Shown piece by piece: positions 34,101-45,254 of a stretch of DNA of 64,000 nucleotides. Positions within the stretch are counted from its first letter, which is position 1; each line of letters starts with the position of its first letter. The position numbers were made by a program, and so were the translations under genes. Where the stretch lies: the NCBI GenBank assembly GCA_030248065.1, contig JASAMV010003498.1, positions 116,602 to 180,601 on the forward strand, written 5' to 3'. This stretch comes from Rhynchonema sp. JSB1_4 (Eukaryota > Nematoda > Chromadorea > Monhysterida > Xyalidae). Below the pieces are notes generated by a model, which did not search any database, was not told the origin of the DNA, and saw only the letters and a list, made by a program, of their open reading frames with translations.

Positions 34101-37100
34101 AGTATGGCATTATCAGTTTGTGGTGAAACTAGAAAATAAAGAGATTCTAGTGACTTCTGTCCTGAGCTTCGCGGGGTTTGCGTTCGTGAGTCAATGATAG
34201 CAAGTTGATTTGTTGTAGAGTTCTTCGGTGTCAGCTGACGGACAGGAGACATCGCCTCAGCCACAACCACAGCCAGTAAGGGCAAAGGTACATGGTGTGC
34301 GAAATAACAAAATCCTCGATTAAAAGCAATTTAGAGAATAACGCAAAACCAACAAAGCATGCGCCTGAGTGGTCTAACGAGGAAATAAAGTGCTGTAATA
34401 ACCAGGGGCTTTCTTTTCAATGTTTTCCACTAGCCATTGACTAGTAAAACTCCGAAATCTACTAGCTAGAATAACAAAAAACATTAGCCCGTGGTGGTAA
34501 AGCTCAAAATTCCGCCAGCCAGTTTTGCTAGTAAATTTGGTTAAAAAATCCCTGGTTCTAACGAAATGTAGTGTAAAATAATTTGTATTTTCAGGCGATC
34601 GTCCCGTTCACTTTTGTCGGCACTCGCGAAAATATTGAAAACGCTAAATTCTTGCTCGAATACCACATCAATCACTTGAAAGTTCGTTGTCTTTCGTTTC
34701 TCTTTTTGTTTAATTGTTTTTTTTCAAAAACAAAGAAAAATACTGCAGGAAATGGACAAATTGCACACGGACGCCAACGAGATAACCCGTCAATTGCAAA
34801 GTCAGACATTTGGTGCCACTGGGGGCTCGTTCGGTCATGGATTCGGCAGTGGATTTGGTGCACCGCCCAGGGGGTTGGTACATCAACCGTTCAGACGGGA
34901 TCAACGGTGGGCATTGATTTTCTTACTATTCGGATTCTGAATATCTGATTTCCTACCGTACACAGTCGCACAACACGTGATTCCAAATCATGGTCACCGC
35001 TTAGAAGGGAACCTGTTTTGCGGTCTGTTTGTCATCTGATGTATTCGTACTGCCGATGACGTACCTGGTGCGCCAGCCGTCTCTGAAAACGTGTTGAAAC
35101 GACAAACCAGAGACGAGCTGCACATATCGTTGAGAGTAATCGAGTCGCCAAGTTGTTGCACGAATCTAAGGCGACCTGCAGTTGGTTTACTTACACACTG
35201 ACTGATATTGTTTTGATTTCATTTCAGTGGTTTCTCAGTCGAGCACGACACTGGCTCAGGCGGATTCCGTGGTTCGCGTGGTGGTGGCGGACATAATTTC
35301 GAAGGCCGAGGTGGATTCGGACAACGGGGTGGCTTTGGCCGTGGCGGTGGAATGCAAATGTCTAATGGTACTTTCGTCTTTATAATATTTCATTCTTTTG
35401 TCGTTGATACAAGAAAAGTGACGAAACTGATTCCCCGACAGATCTATCAGTGCTGAAATCTTCCATTACTGATTTCTTGTCTTCGGAGGAAATAGCAAGC
35501 GAAGGTTTCATGTATGCACGAACACAAATGACTTATTTCTTCAGGACCTGGCGGTTTCGGTCGTGGTCGGGGCGGCGGCCGTGGTGGATTCTCACGCGGT
35601 CGTGGAGGTGTGTTTCTCACCCAGTATCTGACAGTTGAACTTAAACTGTATTCTTCGTTGGTCGAATCCTCAACTTTTATTGCTAATTGTGCAGACGCAC
35701 GAGCGAGTGGTTCAACCGAGCATGACATGGAAAGTCGACCTGGTCGTGGTGGTGGTGGACGACGAAGACAACACGATGATCAGGCGATGATTGGCGATGA
35801 TAATGGTGGGGGTGGTGGTTGGCGGAGGGTTTTTGTGCAGTCAGCCGTGTTTACAGTCACATTCATTATCCAGAATGTCGATCAGAAATTCACGGCGTTA
35901 AAGGCACGGCGATCAATCACCCAAGAAAGGGCATTAATGTCTGCCCTGTTTATTGTGACTCCATGATAGAGCCCTGGTGTGTCTCCAGTGGGCCAGGCAA
36001 TTCCAGTGGAACACTCTCTTGATTGACCGATGATGCCTGGTGCTAGTCATCCCACAAAAATAGCGAGTGGATTAAGACACAAATTACAGTATTTTAGCGA
36101 GATTTTTCGTTCTAAAATTGATTTTCTTCACTATGTGTGTTAACTTGTTACAATTACACCAGACGACAGCACAGCGTCGCCATTCGAGGGTGCCCCACCG
36201 AGCGGTCGTGGCGGTCGCGGTGGACGTGGCGGGAAACGCGGCGGACGAAATCGTGGTCGCGGGGCACGTCATGTGACCGACTCGAATTCGGGCAGTAATG
36301 CTGCGTTCAATGGCGATACTGGAGGTGGCTTGATTGGTTCTTGTTCGTGGTTTCGTGTCTGTTTTGGTCAATGTCAAACCTGATAATCATACCGGATCTC
36401 CCAAAGTCACGAGCCGGGTTCTTTTCCCATTTTACTGGCTCATTGAGCCAGTATGAATTTGAAATGAGCCAGTAAGCAGCTACAGGAAGCACTTTCTGAA
36501 GGTAACAAACAGCCCAAAAATCGAAAAATTTTCCCGCGGTGTAAAATGCCAAAATTTTCGCGCTATGCGAAAATATTCTTTTTAGCATCAGAATGGCCCA
36601 AAAACACACTAAAGTGTGATAAAAGAACATGTTTTGCCTCTTTTTAGAATGAGCCAGTAGATTTTGCCAAATGAGCAGTAATGAGTCAGTGGCTCATACT
36701 GAAAAAACCCGGTCACGAGTCTCTGGCGGCAGGTGTGGCTATCGGGTGTTTGGGTGTCGGCCCTTTCCAAATGTAGTTGTCGGGTGTTCGGTTTTTTTTC
36801 GTGGTGTTTGGGTGTCAAGTGGTTAGTGTTTGGATCTTAGAATTTCCGAAAACGCATGTGGTCACATCGCAATTCATTTCTTCAACTTCGAAAATCTGAA
36901 AATCAACGCTTCAACAATCTAAAAATCACGCGCTTTGTGCGCAGATATCCTCATTTTCAGTCAGTGAAATTTGGGGTTCGGACGAGCAAAATAGAAACTA
37001 AAATGAACTACAGTGATTTTTCAAAATGGAAAAGGCGCTAGACAAAGCATTTTTTCGAAACATAAACGTCATTTAGCGTAATCAAGCAGTTGGTCTACGT

Positions 37101-37266
37101 TCCAGTCGATGACCCGTCCCTCGACCGCAGTGCCGACTCGAACATAGTCAACATTTCGAGCTCGGCGTCAACCGCGTCGTCAACGACTGCGGCCAGCAAA
37201 ACCAAACAGCATCCCGTTCGAAACAAGGACCAGATGGCAAATGCTGTTAACGGTACGCCGCGCTAG
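28106..37266 (+). CDS. FMR1: FMR1/FXR RNA-binding protein, paralogue A
   Basis: A cytoplasmic RNA-binding translational regulator. Exons: 28106-28150, 29392-29444, 29638-29803, 31101-31255, 31584-31677, 31738-31854, 31945-32133, 32234-32312, 33865-34007, 34219-34287, 34595-34681, 34749-34906, 35228-35367, 35545-35607, 35695-35805, 36163 to about 36349, about 37077-37266. Phases agree; length is about 681 residues. The N-terminal Tudor/Agenet-like part includes [20 protein letters not shown]1 has GLAIGNRG and KH2 has [19 protein letters not shown], both with GxxG loops. The tail is RGG-rich, and the last exon ends ANAVNGTPR, like the VNG end of vertebrate FMR1. The join of the last two exons is uncertain; reading through exon 16 would instead stop at 36383. 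Exon 10 (Q/P-rich) is absent from paralogue B. Exon 6 uses a GC donor or a 14-codon extension. Confidence 0.93.
30280..30927. mobile_element. TA-flanked element in FMR-A intron 3, TAGTCCA ends
   Basis: Inverted ends TAGTCCAGCCACCAGCTCAT and complement, about 30 bp, flanked by TA (30278-30279, 30928-30929). It shares the outer TAGTCCA with the hairpin element at 56762. The 128-codon minus frame inside has no domain. Confidence 0.8.
32481..33715. mobile_element. 1.2-kb near-perfect palindrome in FMR-A intron 8, TTAA-flanked
   Basis: Left arm 32481-33060 and right arm 33132-33715 are inverted copies over about 580 bp, around a spacer of about 70 bp. TTAA lies at both outer edges (32477-32480, 33716-33719), and the ends read AGGTGCTGGTCAACAACC and AGCTGCTG..., giving an inverted terminus. 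TTAA duplication suggests a piggyBac/Kolobok-type non-autonomous foldback. No transposase frame is seen. Its transcript would fold into one long hairpin. Confidence 0.9.
34403..34554. mobile_element. short hAT-type element, CAGGGNTTT ends, in FMR-A intron 10
   Basis: 152 bp, starts CAGGGGCTTTCTTTT and ends TTAAAAAATCCCTG. Flanks GTAATAAC and GTTCTAAC agree at 6 of 8. GCTAGTAAA-type motifs inside match 46730-46888. Confidence 0.7.
36414..36712. mobile_element. short element with CCGGGTT ends, downstream of FMR-A exon 16
   Basis: 299 bp, ends CCGGGTTCTTTT and GAAAAAACCCGG, flanked by the 7-bp repeat TCACGAG (36407-36413, 36713-36719). Arm word GAGCCAGTA in both orientations. GCGC-like palindrome at 36551. 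Confidence 0.8.
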
Positions 37267-38930
37267 TATGTATCCTTTGAGTAAAAAATTGAGTGAGGTG
37301 TCTTGTTTATGGCTGCATGTTTACATGAAGGCGTAACGTAATACCGTAACGTAACCACATCTAATACAAGAATAAAATTGAACGCGAACATCAAACATGT
37401 GGCCCTTTTTCGTGCAATTTTTAATCGCACCTTGTCTATACCCTGAAAATGTTGCCTAAATTTTTTTCTTCATGCATTTCGTCGCACGCGTTGCCCTCAT
37501 CTTACGTTTTTTTTCGATATCGTTCATGTTCATAGCTAGGTTCTGCATTTTCTGTGAGTTCACAAAAACAATGGCAGTTTCTATCATACCTGCACTGTAA
37601 TGCAATAGAAGCTGTCATCTTTGATCTGTGTCTTGTGCTTTCCATTTGACTTTGTGCTCATCATCATTGTTACCTAAATGATACCAATATTGGGTTTTGC
37701 ATAATTACTGTATAAAATGCTTGGTCTTGCACGGAAAATGTTACAGAATCCTTTTCGATAATTGGTTTCCGGTCTTTTTGTACTCCTTTTTATAGTGCTC
37801 ATGAAAAGCATTCATTATTTTTCGTTTGATGTTTTTATCTATTATTAGTGCCCCAAATTCTGAATTGTGCGTTTATTTTTTCCATCACGATGCTTTTTCT
37901 GCTGTCTTGTGCTTTGGTTCATGTCAATGTTTGTTTTGTTTGTAAAATGAAATGGTAACGTGGTACACATTATTCCGCAGTCGCAATACATACATACTTA
38001 GTGCTTGAGTTGAGACGTGAAGTTTATTCGCAAAAATTCTAGTGATTTTGTCGTGTTATACGTGTGTTAGAAACCATAGAACCAGTGTTTTGTCGCTCCT
38101 TTGATTAATAATTATGTTGCTATAGAGTCGATTATATCAACCGAATCTTAGTCAGATAACATTTGTGAGCTAATTGATGAGTGATAGATACAGTGGTGGG
38201 ACCTTGATCCTTATCATGTGAAAAATAACAGTCTTGATGTGAATTCTTGTTGTTGATGAATATGGAACTGCTAATTCGCTGTTCAAGATTACACCAATTA
38301 GTTACCCATAATTTGATAATATTATAATAATGTCACTTTGATTTTCCGCGGCCTAGCATGGCTTTTTCTTGCTGTTTTGTGGTTGTTATGCTACGTCGGT
38401 CGATGTAAAGTTGTTATGATCGCAAACTCGTTTGTGAGTGCAGAACAATTGGCGTCAATCGGTTTTGCGATTACATTATCGATTGTATTTCTCAAAATTG
38501 TTGCTATTGTGCCCGCAGCATTATGTTGAAATCGGTTTGGATATAAATTAAGTGCGTTCTTGTTATCAGACTTTTGTTTATCACAATTTCCATAGTTTAT
38601 CCACAAATATATTGATTTGTTGCGTGTTGCGGTGGTGATCAATGAACGTGTTATATAATCATGCTAAAATACTCTCTGATGTTTCGCAACTACGTATATA
38701 CATTTTCATGATACGGTGCTGCTGTTGTTACGGACGGAATCTGATCGTTTGTGCGATTTTGGGAATGTTGACCCTTTGTGTTTTTATCGGAATTATTATA
38801 CAATTTCACCCAATTTTCTTGTTGTGGTTGGAACAAAATAAATGTTTTCTTTGAGTTCTGTTTGTCGTGGCTTGCCTGAAAAGTGGGAAACCGTTTTTCG
38901 ATCGGCGGTAAAAAGCTAGACATTTGTTGA
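37267..38930. other. FMR-A 3' flank, no gene
   Basis: AT-rich DNA after the FMR-A stop. Frames of 60-83 codons exist but none shows a domain. Likely 3' UTR and intergenic DNA. Confidence 0.5.
37371..37376 (+). promoter_or_regulatory. likely FMR-A polyadenylation signal
   Basis: AATAAA about 105 bases after the stop codon, followed by T-rich sequence. Confidence 0.5.
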
Positions 38931-38934
38931 CGGC

Positions 38935-39320
38935 CCGAACTGCACGAAACCTGTCCACTAAAAGGCCCACTCTTGGTGCCTCACTGTCCCACCCCAAAAA
39001 CCCCACCACCACTAGTGTCCCACCGCCCTGGAAGCCCCACCCCTGCTGCCCCACCACCACCAGTGCCCCACCGCCTTGGAAGCCCCACCCCTGGTGCCCC
39101 ACCATTGGTGCCCACCGTGCCCCACTGTCAAGGTGCCCCACAATGCCCCGGGGTACGGTGGGACACCTCGACAGTGGGGCACAAGGGGTGGGGCTTTTAG
39201 GGGTTCGTAGTGGGGCACGGGGGTCGGACACGAGTGCTGGGGCTTTTTGGGAGTGGGGCGCCGACAGTGGGCCTTTCAGGGAGACTGCACAAAACGAGGA
39301 GGTGCGTTCGGTACACTTGT
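38935..39320. repeat. GGTGCCCCACC minisatellite foldback
   Basis: Arrays of GTGCCCCACC/GGTGGGGCAC with CTGGAAGCCCCACCC in two orientations, meeting near 39130. The edges have similar TTGTTGAC motifs. Frames of up to 184 codons are repeat translations. Confidence 0.85.
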
Positions 39321-40502
39321 TGACAGTGTGACAAAAGTGAACTAACCACAGTCTCTGCACGCGTCAACCAGTACAAAAGGGCAATGCGCAGAAGGAAAGT
39401 ACAGCGGTAAAGCGGTTGTCATTGTTTTTTTTAATTTCTTGCCGTTTTGGTTTACGTGAGTTCATGTTGACTGACGCATCACTTATTTCGCCGTCCTGTG
39501 GACAGTGTCATCAAAAGTTTGCTCCTCCACTCGACATTCCAAACGACTGTCACCATTTGATGGTGATTGGCTGATTAAATTATTTTAGTTTGGTGATTGG
39601 TTGGAATTAAAGTGATGTGCAGGCGTGCACTAAATTCAAACTTGGTTACGGTAAAATGCCAGAAAGAGAAACGGGTTGTTCTTTTTCTTTCTGTTTTGTC
39701 TGGAGCGGAGGTGTCAATCTGGCCAGACCCGCAGCCGCAACCCCCGACAGCCGACACGTCGGGCCCAGAGATTAGGATCGGGCCGGGTAACCTCGGCCCG
39801 GCCCGACTGGCCAAAACTCCGGCCCGGCCCAGCCCGATTTGAAAGTCCAAAATCGCGGCCCGGCCCGGCCCGATTTTGGGGTCAAGGGAAAAAATGGTAA
39901 AAAAAGACCAAAATTTCCAAAAATTTTCTTGGGGAAGCATGTTTATGTTTTTGTGATTCGGTTTTTGTAAACCGCGTCCATTTGGGCCCCACAAAAAATG
40001 TGCACATTTTATGCGCGAGGCGCCATTTTTGTAGATTTTTGGGCAAAAAATGCGCTTTTGGCTTGAACTTTGAGCAATTCTGGCCGGGTCGGGTCTCCAA
40101 ACTATCGGGTCTCGAGTTATTTTCGAAGTATCGGGTATCGGCTTCTTTCATGAACTATTAGATATCGGGTATCGGCATTTTCCAAGTATCGGGTATCGGC
40201 ATATCCGCGATACCGACCGATCCCTACTCGTCAGTGCGAACATTTCTGGGCAATTGACCTCCAAAAAATACGTCGAGCAGATCTTATTGCTGGAGTGAAA
40301 ATTGGTCGGTGGCACTAAAACAGGTCAAGAGGACCGTTGTTGTGCCTGAAAAGTAATCAAATAATAAATCTTGAATCTTTCGCAGATTTGGAACAACCGC
40401 AAAACTGACCCACAGAAAAACCACAAATCGACTGAGTTCAAAAAGTGAACCGATTCTAATTTTTGTTTTGGTCGAGCAGAAGACAACAACAGCGTCTTAA
40501 TA
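39321..40502. repeat. repeat fragments between the FMR genes, no gene
   Basis: 39760-39880 is a GGCCCGGCCCGA array related to the CAGAGGTCGCA family. 40090-40230 repeats TATCGGGTATCGG. 40230-40502 is FMR-B 5' flank; no clear TATA box. Confidence 0.55.
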
Positions 40503-43500
40503 ATGGAAATTGAAGTAAAGTTGCCGCAGAACAAAGGCTATTATAAGGTGAACCCGGAGTTTAAAGATTCGGTTTCTGACTGGTAACACACGGATGTGGT
40601 TGTGTTAATTTTTAGGCCTTTATGAAAGCGGCAAACCCAGATTCGCTGACGGTGACGTTTGAAAATGAGTGAGTTTCGTTTTTGGGATTTTTGTTGAATT
40701 GAACACAGGATTTGTTGACCGAAGTGCAAACGATCGTGATGGAGAGAAGTGTTGATTCCAGAGGTCGCAATCGGGCCGGGTTTGACTGGCTTCAGGGTAG
40801 TACTTGGGGGGGGGGGGGGTGGAAGGGTCCCCCCAAATTCATCTATCTATCGTCAACACTTTGATTTCATCTATCTATCGTCAACACATATGGGCAAATC
40901 TATCTACGCGCGGATTTAGTACATCTATATACATTTCCATTAATATTTACACATTATTACCTGCTTAATGCACTATACTATACCTTGATTTTTGGCGACC
41001 CCCCACCATCTATCTATCGTCAACAAGTTTTGGGTCGACCCCCCCAGATTTCGGACTTGGGTCATCTATCTATCGTCAACACATTTCGGGTCCCAGTCTA
41101 TCTATCGTCAACACCCTGACCAACTACTACACTGGCTGGCTTGGGCCACCAAATCTCTGGCCCGGCCTGAATTTTTTGGTCAGGTTTTTCTCACAATTTT
41201 TTTCATGTTTCTGAAGCTAATTTTCTGGCACAAAACGCATTGTTTTTTTATCAGAAAGCTGCGCCGTATGTCCGCGCCAAATCCGTCCTTAATTTATTTT
41301 TTCGACAAAAATATCATGATTTTTCGGTAACCGGGCAGCCCGGCCCGACCGCAACCAAATCTCCGCCCGGTCCTATCCGAGCAAAATGTCAATAAGCGCG
41401 ACCGGGATTGAGCTCGGTCCGGCCCGATTGCGACCTCTTATTGATTCACAGCTGGAAACAATGCCAACCGTTGCCTTACGACCAATGTCGGATGCCCTGT
41501 GCGAGCACATCCACATCGATCAATGTGAAAGAGGGTGAAATCGTCGAAGTGCTCGGTTGTCCAGACGACGTGCCCGTTGAGGGATGGCATGAGGCAACGG
41601 TCAAGAATATTAAAGTGAGTTCAGATTGGAAACGTCAATGTTCAGTCCAACAGTTTCACTCTTGATTTGTTGGCATGCGTCAACCCACACACCAGTGTAG
41701 TTCCTGGGGGGAGGGGGGTCCCCCCTCGGGTACACTATCTCCCCCTCAGGTGGTACACTATCCCCCTATCTCCCCCTCCGGGTACACTATCTCCCCCAAT
41801 TTTTGCCTAAAATAGGCATTTTTAGGCCTAAAATGGGCATTTTTTAGGCCAAAAATGAGTGATTTTCAGGTCAATGTTCTCAAAAGTCGCTAAAATACCC
41901 TTTTTCTGAAGAATTTTTTCCAAAAACGGGCAAAAATAGGTCAAATTTTCTACCTCAAAAGTGACTTTTTCCTAAATTTGTGTCTTCCCCCCCTCGGGGG
42001 TACACTATCTCCCCCTCCGAAAAAAAAACGGAGGGTCCGCTATCTCCCCCTCCGGACCAGGAACTATACTGCCACACACCACCATACGCGTTACGTTGTA
42101 GATTGCACTACCACGATCCACGGGTAAATAAGTAAATAAACCATGGTTATAAAAGTGGTTTAACGATTTTCTCCATTCTCTTCCGGTCCTTTCTTTTCAG
42201 GGCGAATACGCTGTTATCCAATTTATCCACTTTCCACATCACAACGGCGAAATTGTCACGCTGGAAAAACTGCGACCGATCACCAAATTCACACCACTGA
42301 CCTACAAGGGTCTGCACGAAGACAAAATCGTCGTTCCGGAAGATATTCGTCCACAGTTGGTTTCTTTGCCTCGCAAACATTTTTGTCGAAAGTGTGAGGT
42401 GTTGTGTAGGGTGGAACTGGAAATAAACTGACTGAAAATATCCCTGTGATTTTCAGTTGCGAAGAACTTGATGCAGCGGCAAAATTTTCGAAAGCAGTTG
42501 GCAATGTTTACGTGACGTTCAATGAACAAGAGGGAACGCTCGATCTGATAGTTCGTTGGCCATCGTTTTTTGCCTTCGCTGAAACAAAAAAACGCGTGAC
42601 TGTTTTGCAACCGTCCGGTACTTTCTTGCAGACCTGCTACCCCCAATCGCTGCGCCGTGCCCAGATGTTGTCCGATATGTTCTTCAAAGATCTCCATCAG
42701 AAAATAGTCATCAAATCACGAACACAGGACATGGCCAAACAGCTCCAAGTTTGTCCGACGTTTTTTTGGTTACTGTGCCAGTGTCCTGTCGATGGAAAAT
42801 GGCCCCTGGAGCTACCGTTGTTGTTTGTTAGAGGTTCACTGGCTATCCCTTGGGTGCATTCGCACCGGTGGAGGTGCCACTCACGAAAATGCGAACCTTC
42901 TGGGTAGTTTTGTCATGCTCCAGTTGCAACAATCGTCGAGCGAGCACAGCGACCTGGTGTGCGAGGAGTTCATAGTGCCACAGGAGTTGATGGGTCTGGC
43001 CATCGGTAATCGCGGCTCGAACATTGTGGCCGCACGAGCCATTGATGGCGTCAAATCGATTGATTGCGTTGACGCCTACAGCGGCAGGGGCGTCAACTTC
43101 AAGATCCTGGCCGAAGTTAGTTTGTTGTTTGCTTGACCGTTTTTGTAATCAGTGACGGTCAGGTTTGAGGTGCGTTCGCTTCGTAATGCGCACTGATGGT
43201 CGTCTGGAGCACGGCACGCAGATTTTTTTCGAAATTCTCCCGGTACATGTTTGCATGTACATTTGCTCCAAGAACGTCAAAACATTTGATGTGAATTCGT
43301 TTTTAAATGTGACTTGTTTCATTCACGAAAAATGGCGAAATTCTACGTATAAATTGCTCACAGGCCTCGAATCTTTAAGACCAACTGAAATTTTCAGGCT
43401 CGCGCCTTGGTGCACCTAAAGTGGTAAAAAAGACCATCACGTTTTTCTGTTGCAAGGCAGCTGAAAACGAACAACCGCAACCACATTTTTTGTAGTTCAG

Positions 43501-45254
43501 CGCTTCTAAACTTTAGAAAACGGCACCTTTTTATATTTTCATGAGAAGGAAGCGTTTCAGACGGCACACGCAGCACAACAAGCGCGTACCATGCTCGAAT
43601 TTACCGAAGACTCGTTCCCAGTGCCGCGCGACATGGTCGGTAAGTATGGAGGGACGATGGAATTCGAGTTCGCAGTTTAGATACCCTGTCTTGAATGCAG
43701 GTCGATCGATCGGCAAGAACGGTCGTACAATCCAGGAGATCGTCGATAAATCGGGAGTGATCCGAGTGAAGATTGAGGGCGGCGACGACACGACACATCA
43801 CGATAATGAACAGCGCAATATGAATGCAGCTGGCGATATGAATGTGCGGTTGCTAATGCCAAGTGGTCACGCTTATGCTTTCAGTTAAGATGCGATAAGA
43901 AAAGTGGGTACGGATCAGGATATCGTTTGCTGTTTTTCAGCCAACCGTGCCGTTCACATTTGTGGGTACTCGTGAAAACATCGAAAATGCCAAATTTCTG
44001 CTCGAATACCACATCAACCATCTGAAAGTGTGTTCTGTGTATTGTTTTCTTTTTCGCTAGTTCCAACTTTTGTTTGGCCCGCACAACTTTTTTCTGAGAA
44101 TGTTTTCTCCGATCGCAATAGGACATGGACAAACTGCGCGAGCACGAGAGCGAGATCACACGTCAGCTGCAAGGTCAGCCATTTGGCGCCAACAACCAGG
44201 GACTGGGCAATGGCGGCAGTTTTGGATTCGGTAGTGGCGGTGGAGGATTTGGAAGTGCGCCAAGGGGTGGGTCGATGGGACACCCACCGCCCTACAGTCG
44301 ACGTGATCAACGGTAAGCTCACAAACAGTGCACGCTACAAACAGTCGGTAGGTATCAACGCCGATCGGATTGTCTGTTTCTTGGTCACCACAGGACCAGT
44401 TGCAATGACAGATTCAGTAGTGTCACACATTTCGACCAGCGTTAAAAATTTGTTTGGAACAGCAGTTGCACTGGTCGAACGTTGTGGCTTCAATCGTCAA
44501 TCTCGAGATTGATGCAAAATAGTCGTGACCGCGGCAGGTGCACAAGTTTGACATCCATGTGACCAGCCTGCATGTTCTTGTCGATTGCAGCGGTTTCTCA
44601 TTCGACAACGATCCGGGTTCGTGTGGTTATCGTGGTTCGCGTGGTGGCGGTCCGTTTGAGGGCGGTGGCCGTGGCGGCGGCGGATTCAGGGGCGCACCAA
44701 GGGGAGGATTCGGTGGCGGTGGTGGACGCGGAATGGCGATGGGGGGAGGTGGGTACGACCGATTGTCATTGAAAGTGGTCCAAAACTGTCCATGTCTGGC
44801 GTGGGTTAGAAACGTAACATAACCGGGACCCATCAAAGGTACTACGTGTTTATTTGCAGCACCTGGTGGTTTCCGTGGACGCGGCGGCGGTGGCTTTACC
44901 GGTCGTGGCGGTGGACCTGGCGGATTCTCGGGACGAAGTCGTTTGGGTTAGTGTTTGGCGTGCCCTTAAAACATTATTTTGGTGATGATTGACAACTTGA
45001 ACTTGATAAGTGTAACTTATCAATCACCGGATCACCCGCTAACACAAGCAACGACAAGTATATAACAAACGAACGTTTCAGAGCCCCGCACCAGTCCATC
45101 AGCGGACGGCGCAGACGAGAGTGACCAGCGTGGTGCAAGTGGACCGGCACGTCGTCGACGTCAACATGATGATCAGGGTGTTATTGGTGAGGACACTGGT
45201 GGATTTGGCGCGGGGTTGAAAGAGAAAATGGTGGGCGAAGAGGGAATTGCTTGA
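40503..45254 (+). CDS. FMR1: FMR1/FXR RNA-binding protein, paralogue B
   Basis: Second tandem FMR1/FXR copy, about 578 residues. Exons: 40503-40547, 40616-40668, 41452-41614, 42201-42355, 42457-42550, 42632-42748, 42924-43115, 43561-43639, 43701-43843, 43941-44027, 44122-44312, 44591-44748, 44860-44946, 45082-45254. Every phase matches and intron positions are the same as in A through KH2, so the two arose by duplication. Tudor/Agenet-like N-terminus, KH1 with [10 protein letters not shown]2 with GRSIGKNG, and a Gly/Arg/Phe-rich tail. It lacks A's Q/P exon, and it ends EEGIA with no exon matching A's VNG-containing C-terminus. All donors are GT. Short elements occupy introns 2 and 3. Confidence 0.95.
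40759..41439. mobile_element. hAT-type element, CAGAGGTCGCA ends, in FMR-B intron 2
   Basis: 681 bp, ends CAGAGGTCGCA and TGCGACCTCTT, 8-bp flanks GTTGATTC and ATTGATTC (7 of 8). The right duplication ends four bases before the AG of the exon 3 acceptor. GGCCCG arms. Contains the element at 40793. Confidence 0.9.
40793..41134. mobile_element. hAT-type MITE, CAGGGTAGTACTTGG ends, nested
   Basis: 342 bp, flanks ACTGGCTT and GCTGGCTT (7 of 8). Arm word ATCTATCTATCGTCAACA repeated on both sides of a short core. Confidence 0.9.
41693..42071. mobile_element. hAT-type MITE, CAGTGTAGTTCCTGG ends (alpha copy 4), in FMR-B intron 3
   Basis: 379 bp with perfect 8-bp duplications CCACACAC (41685-41692, 42072-42079). 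Same word (ACTATCTCCCCCT) and core as 22598-22988, with a few changes, so both moved recently. Confidence 0.95.

Noticed and set aside
38806..39360. 184-codon minus frame rich in G, W and P
   Set aside because: Encoded by the GGTGCCCCACC minisatellite; the complementary frame is open too.
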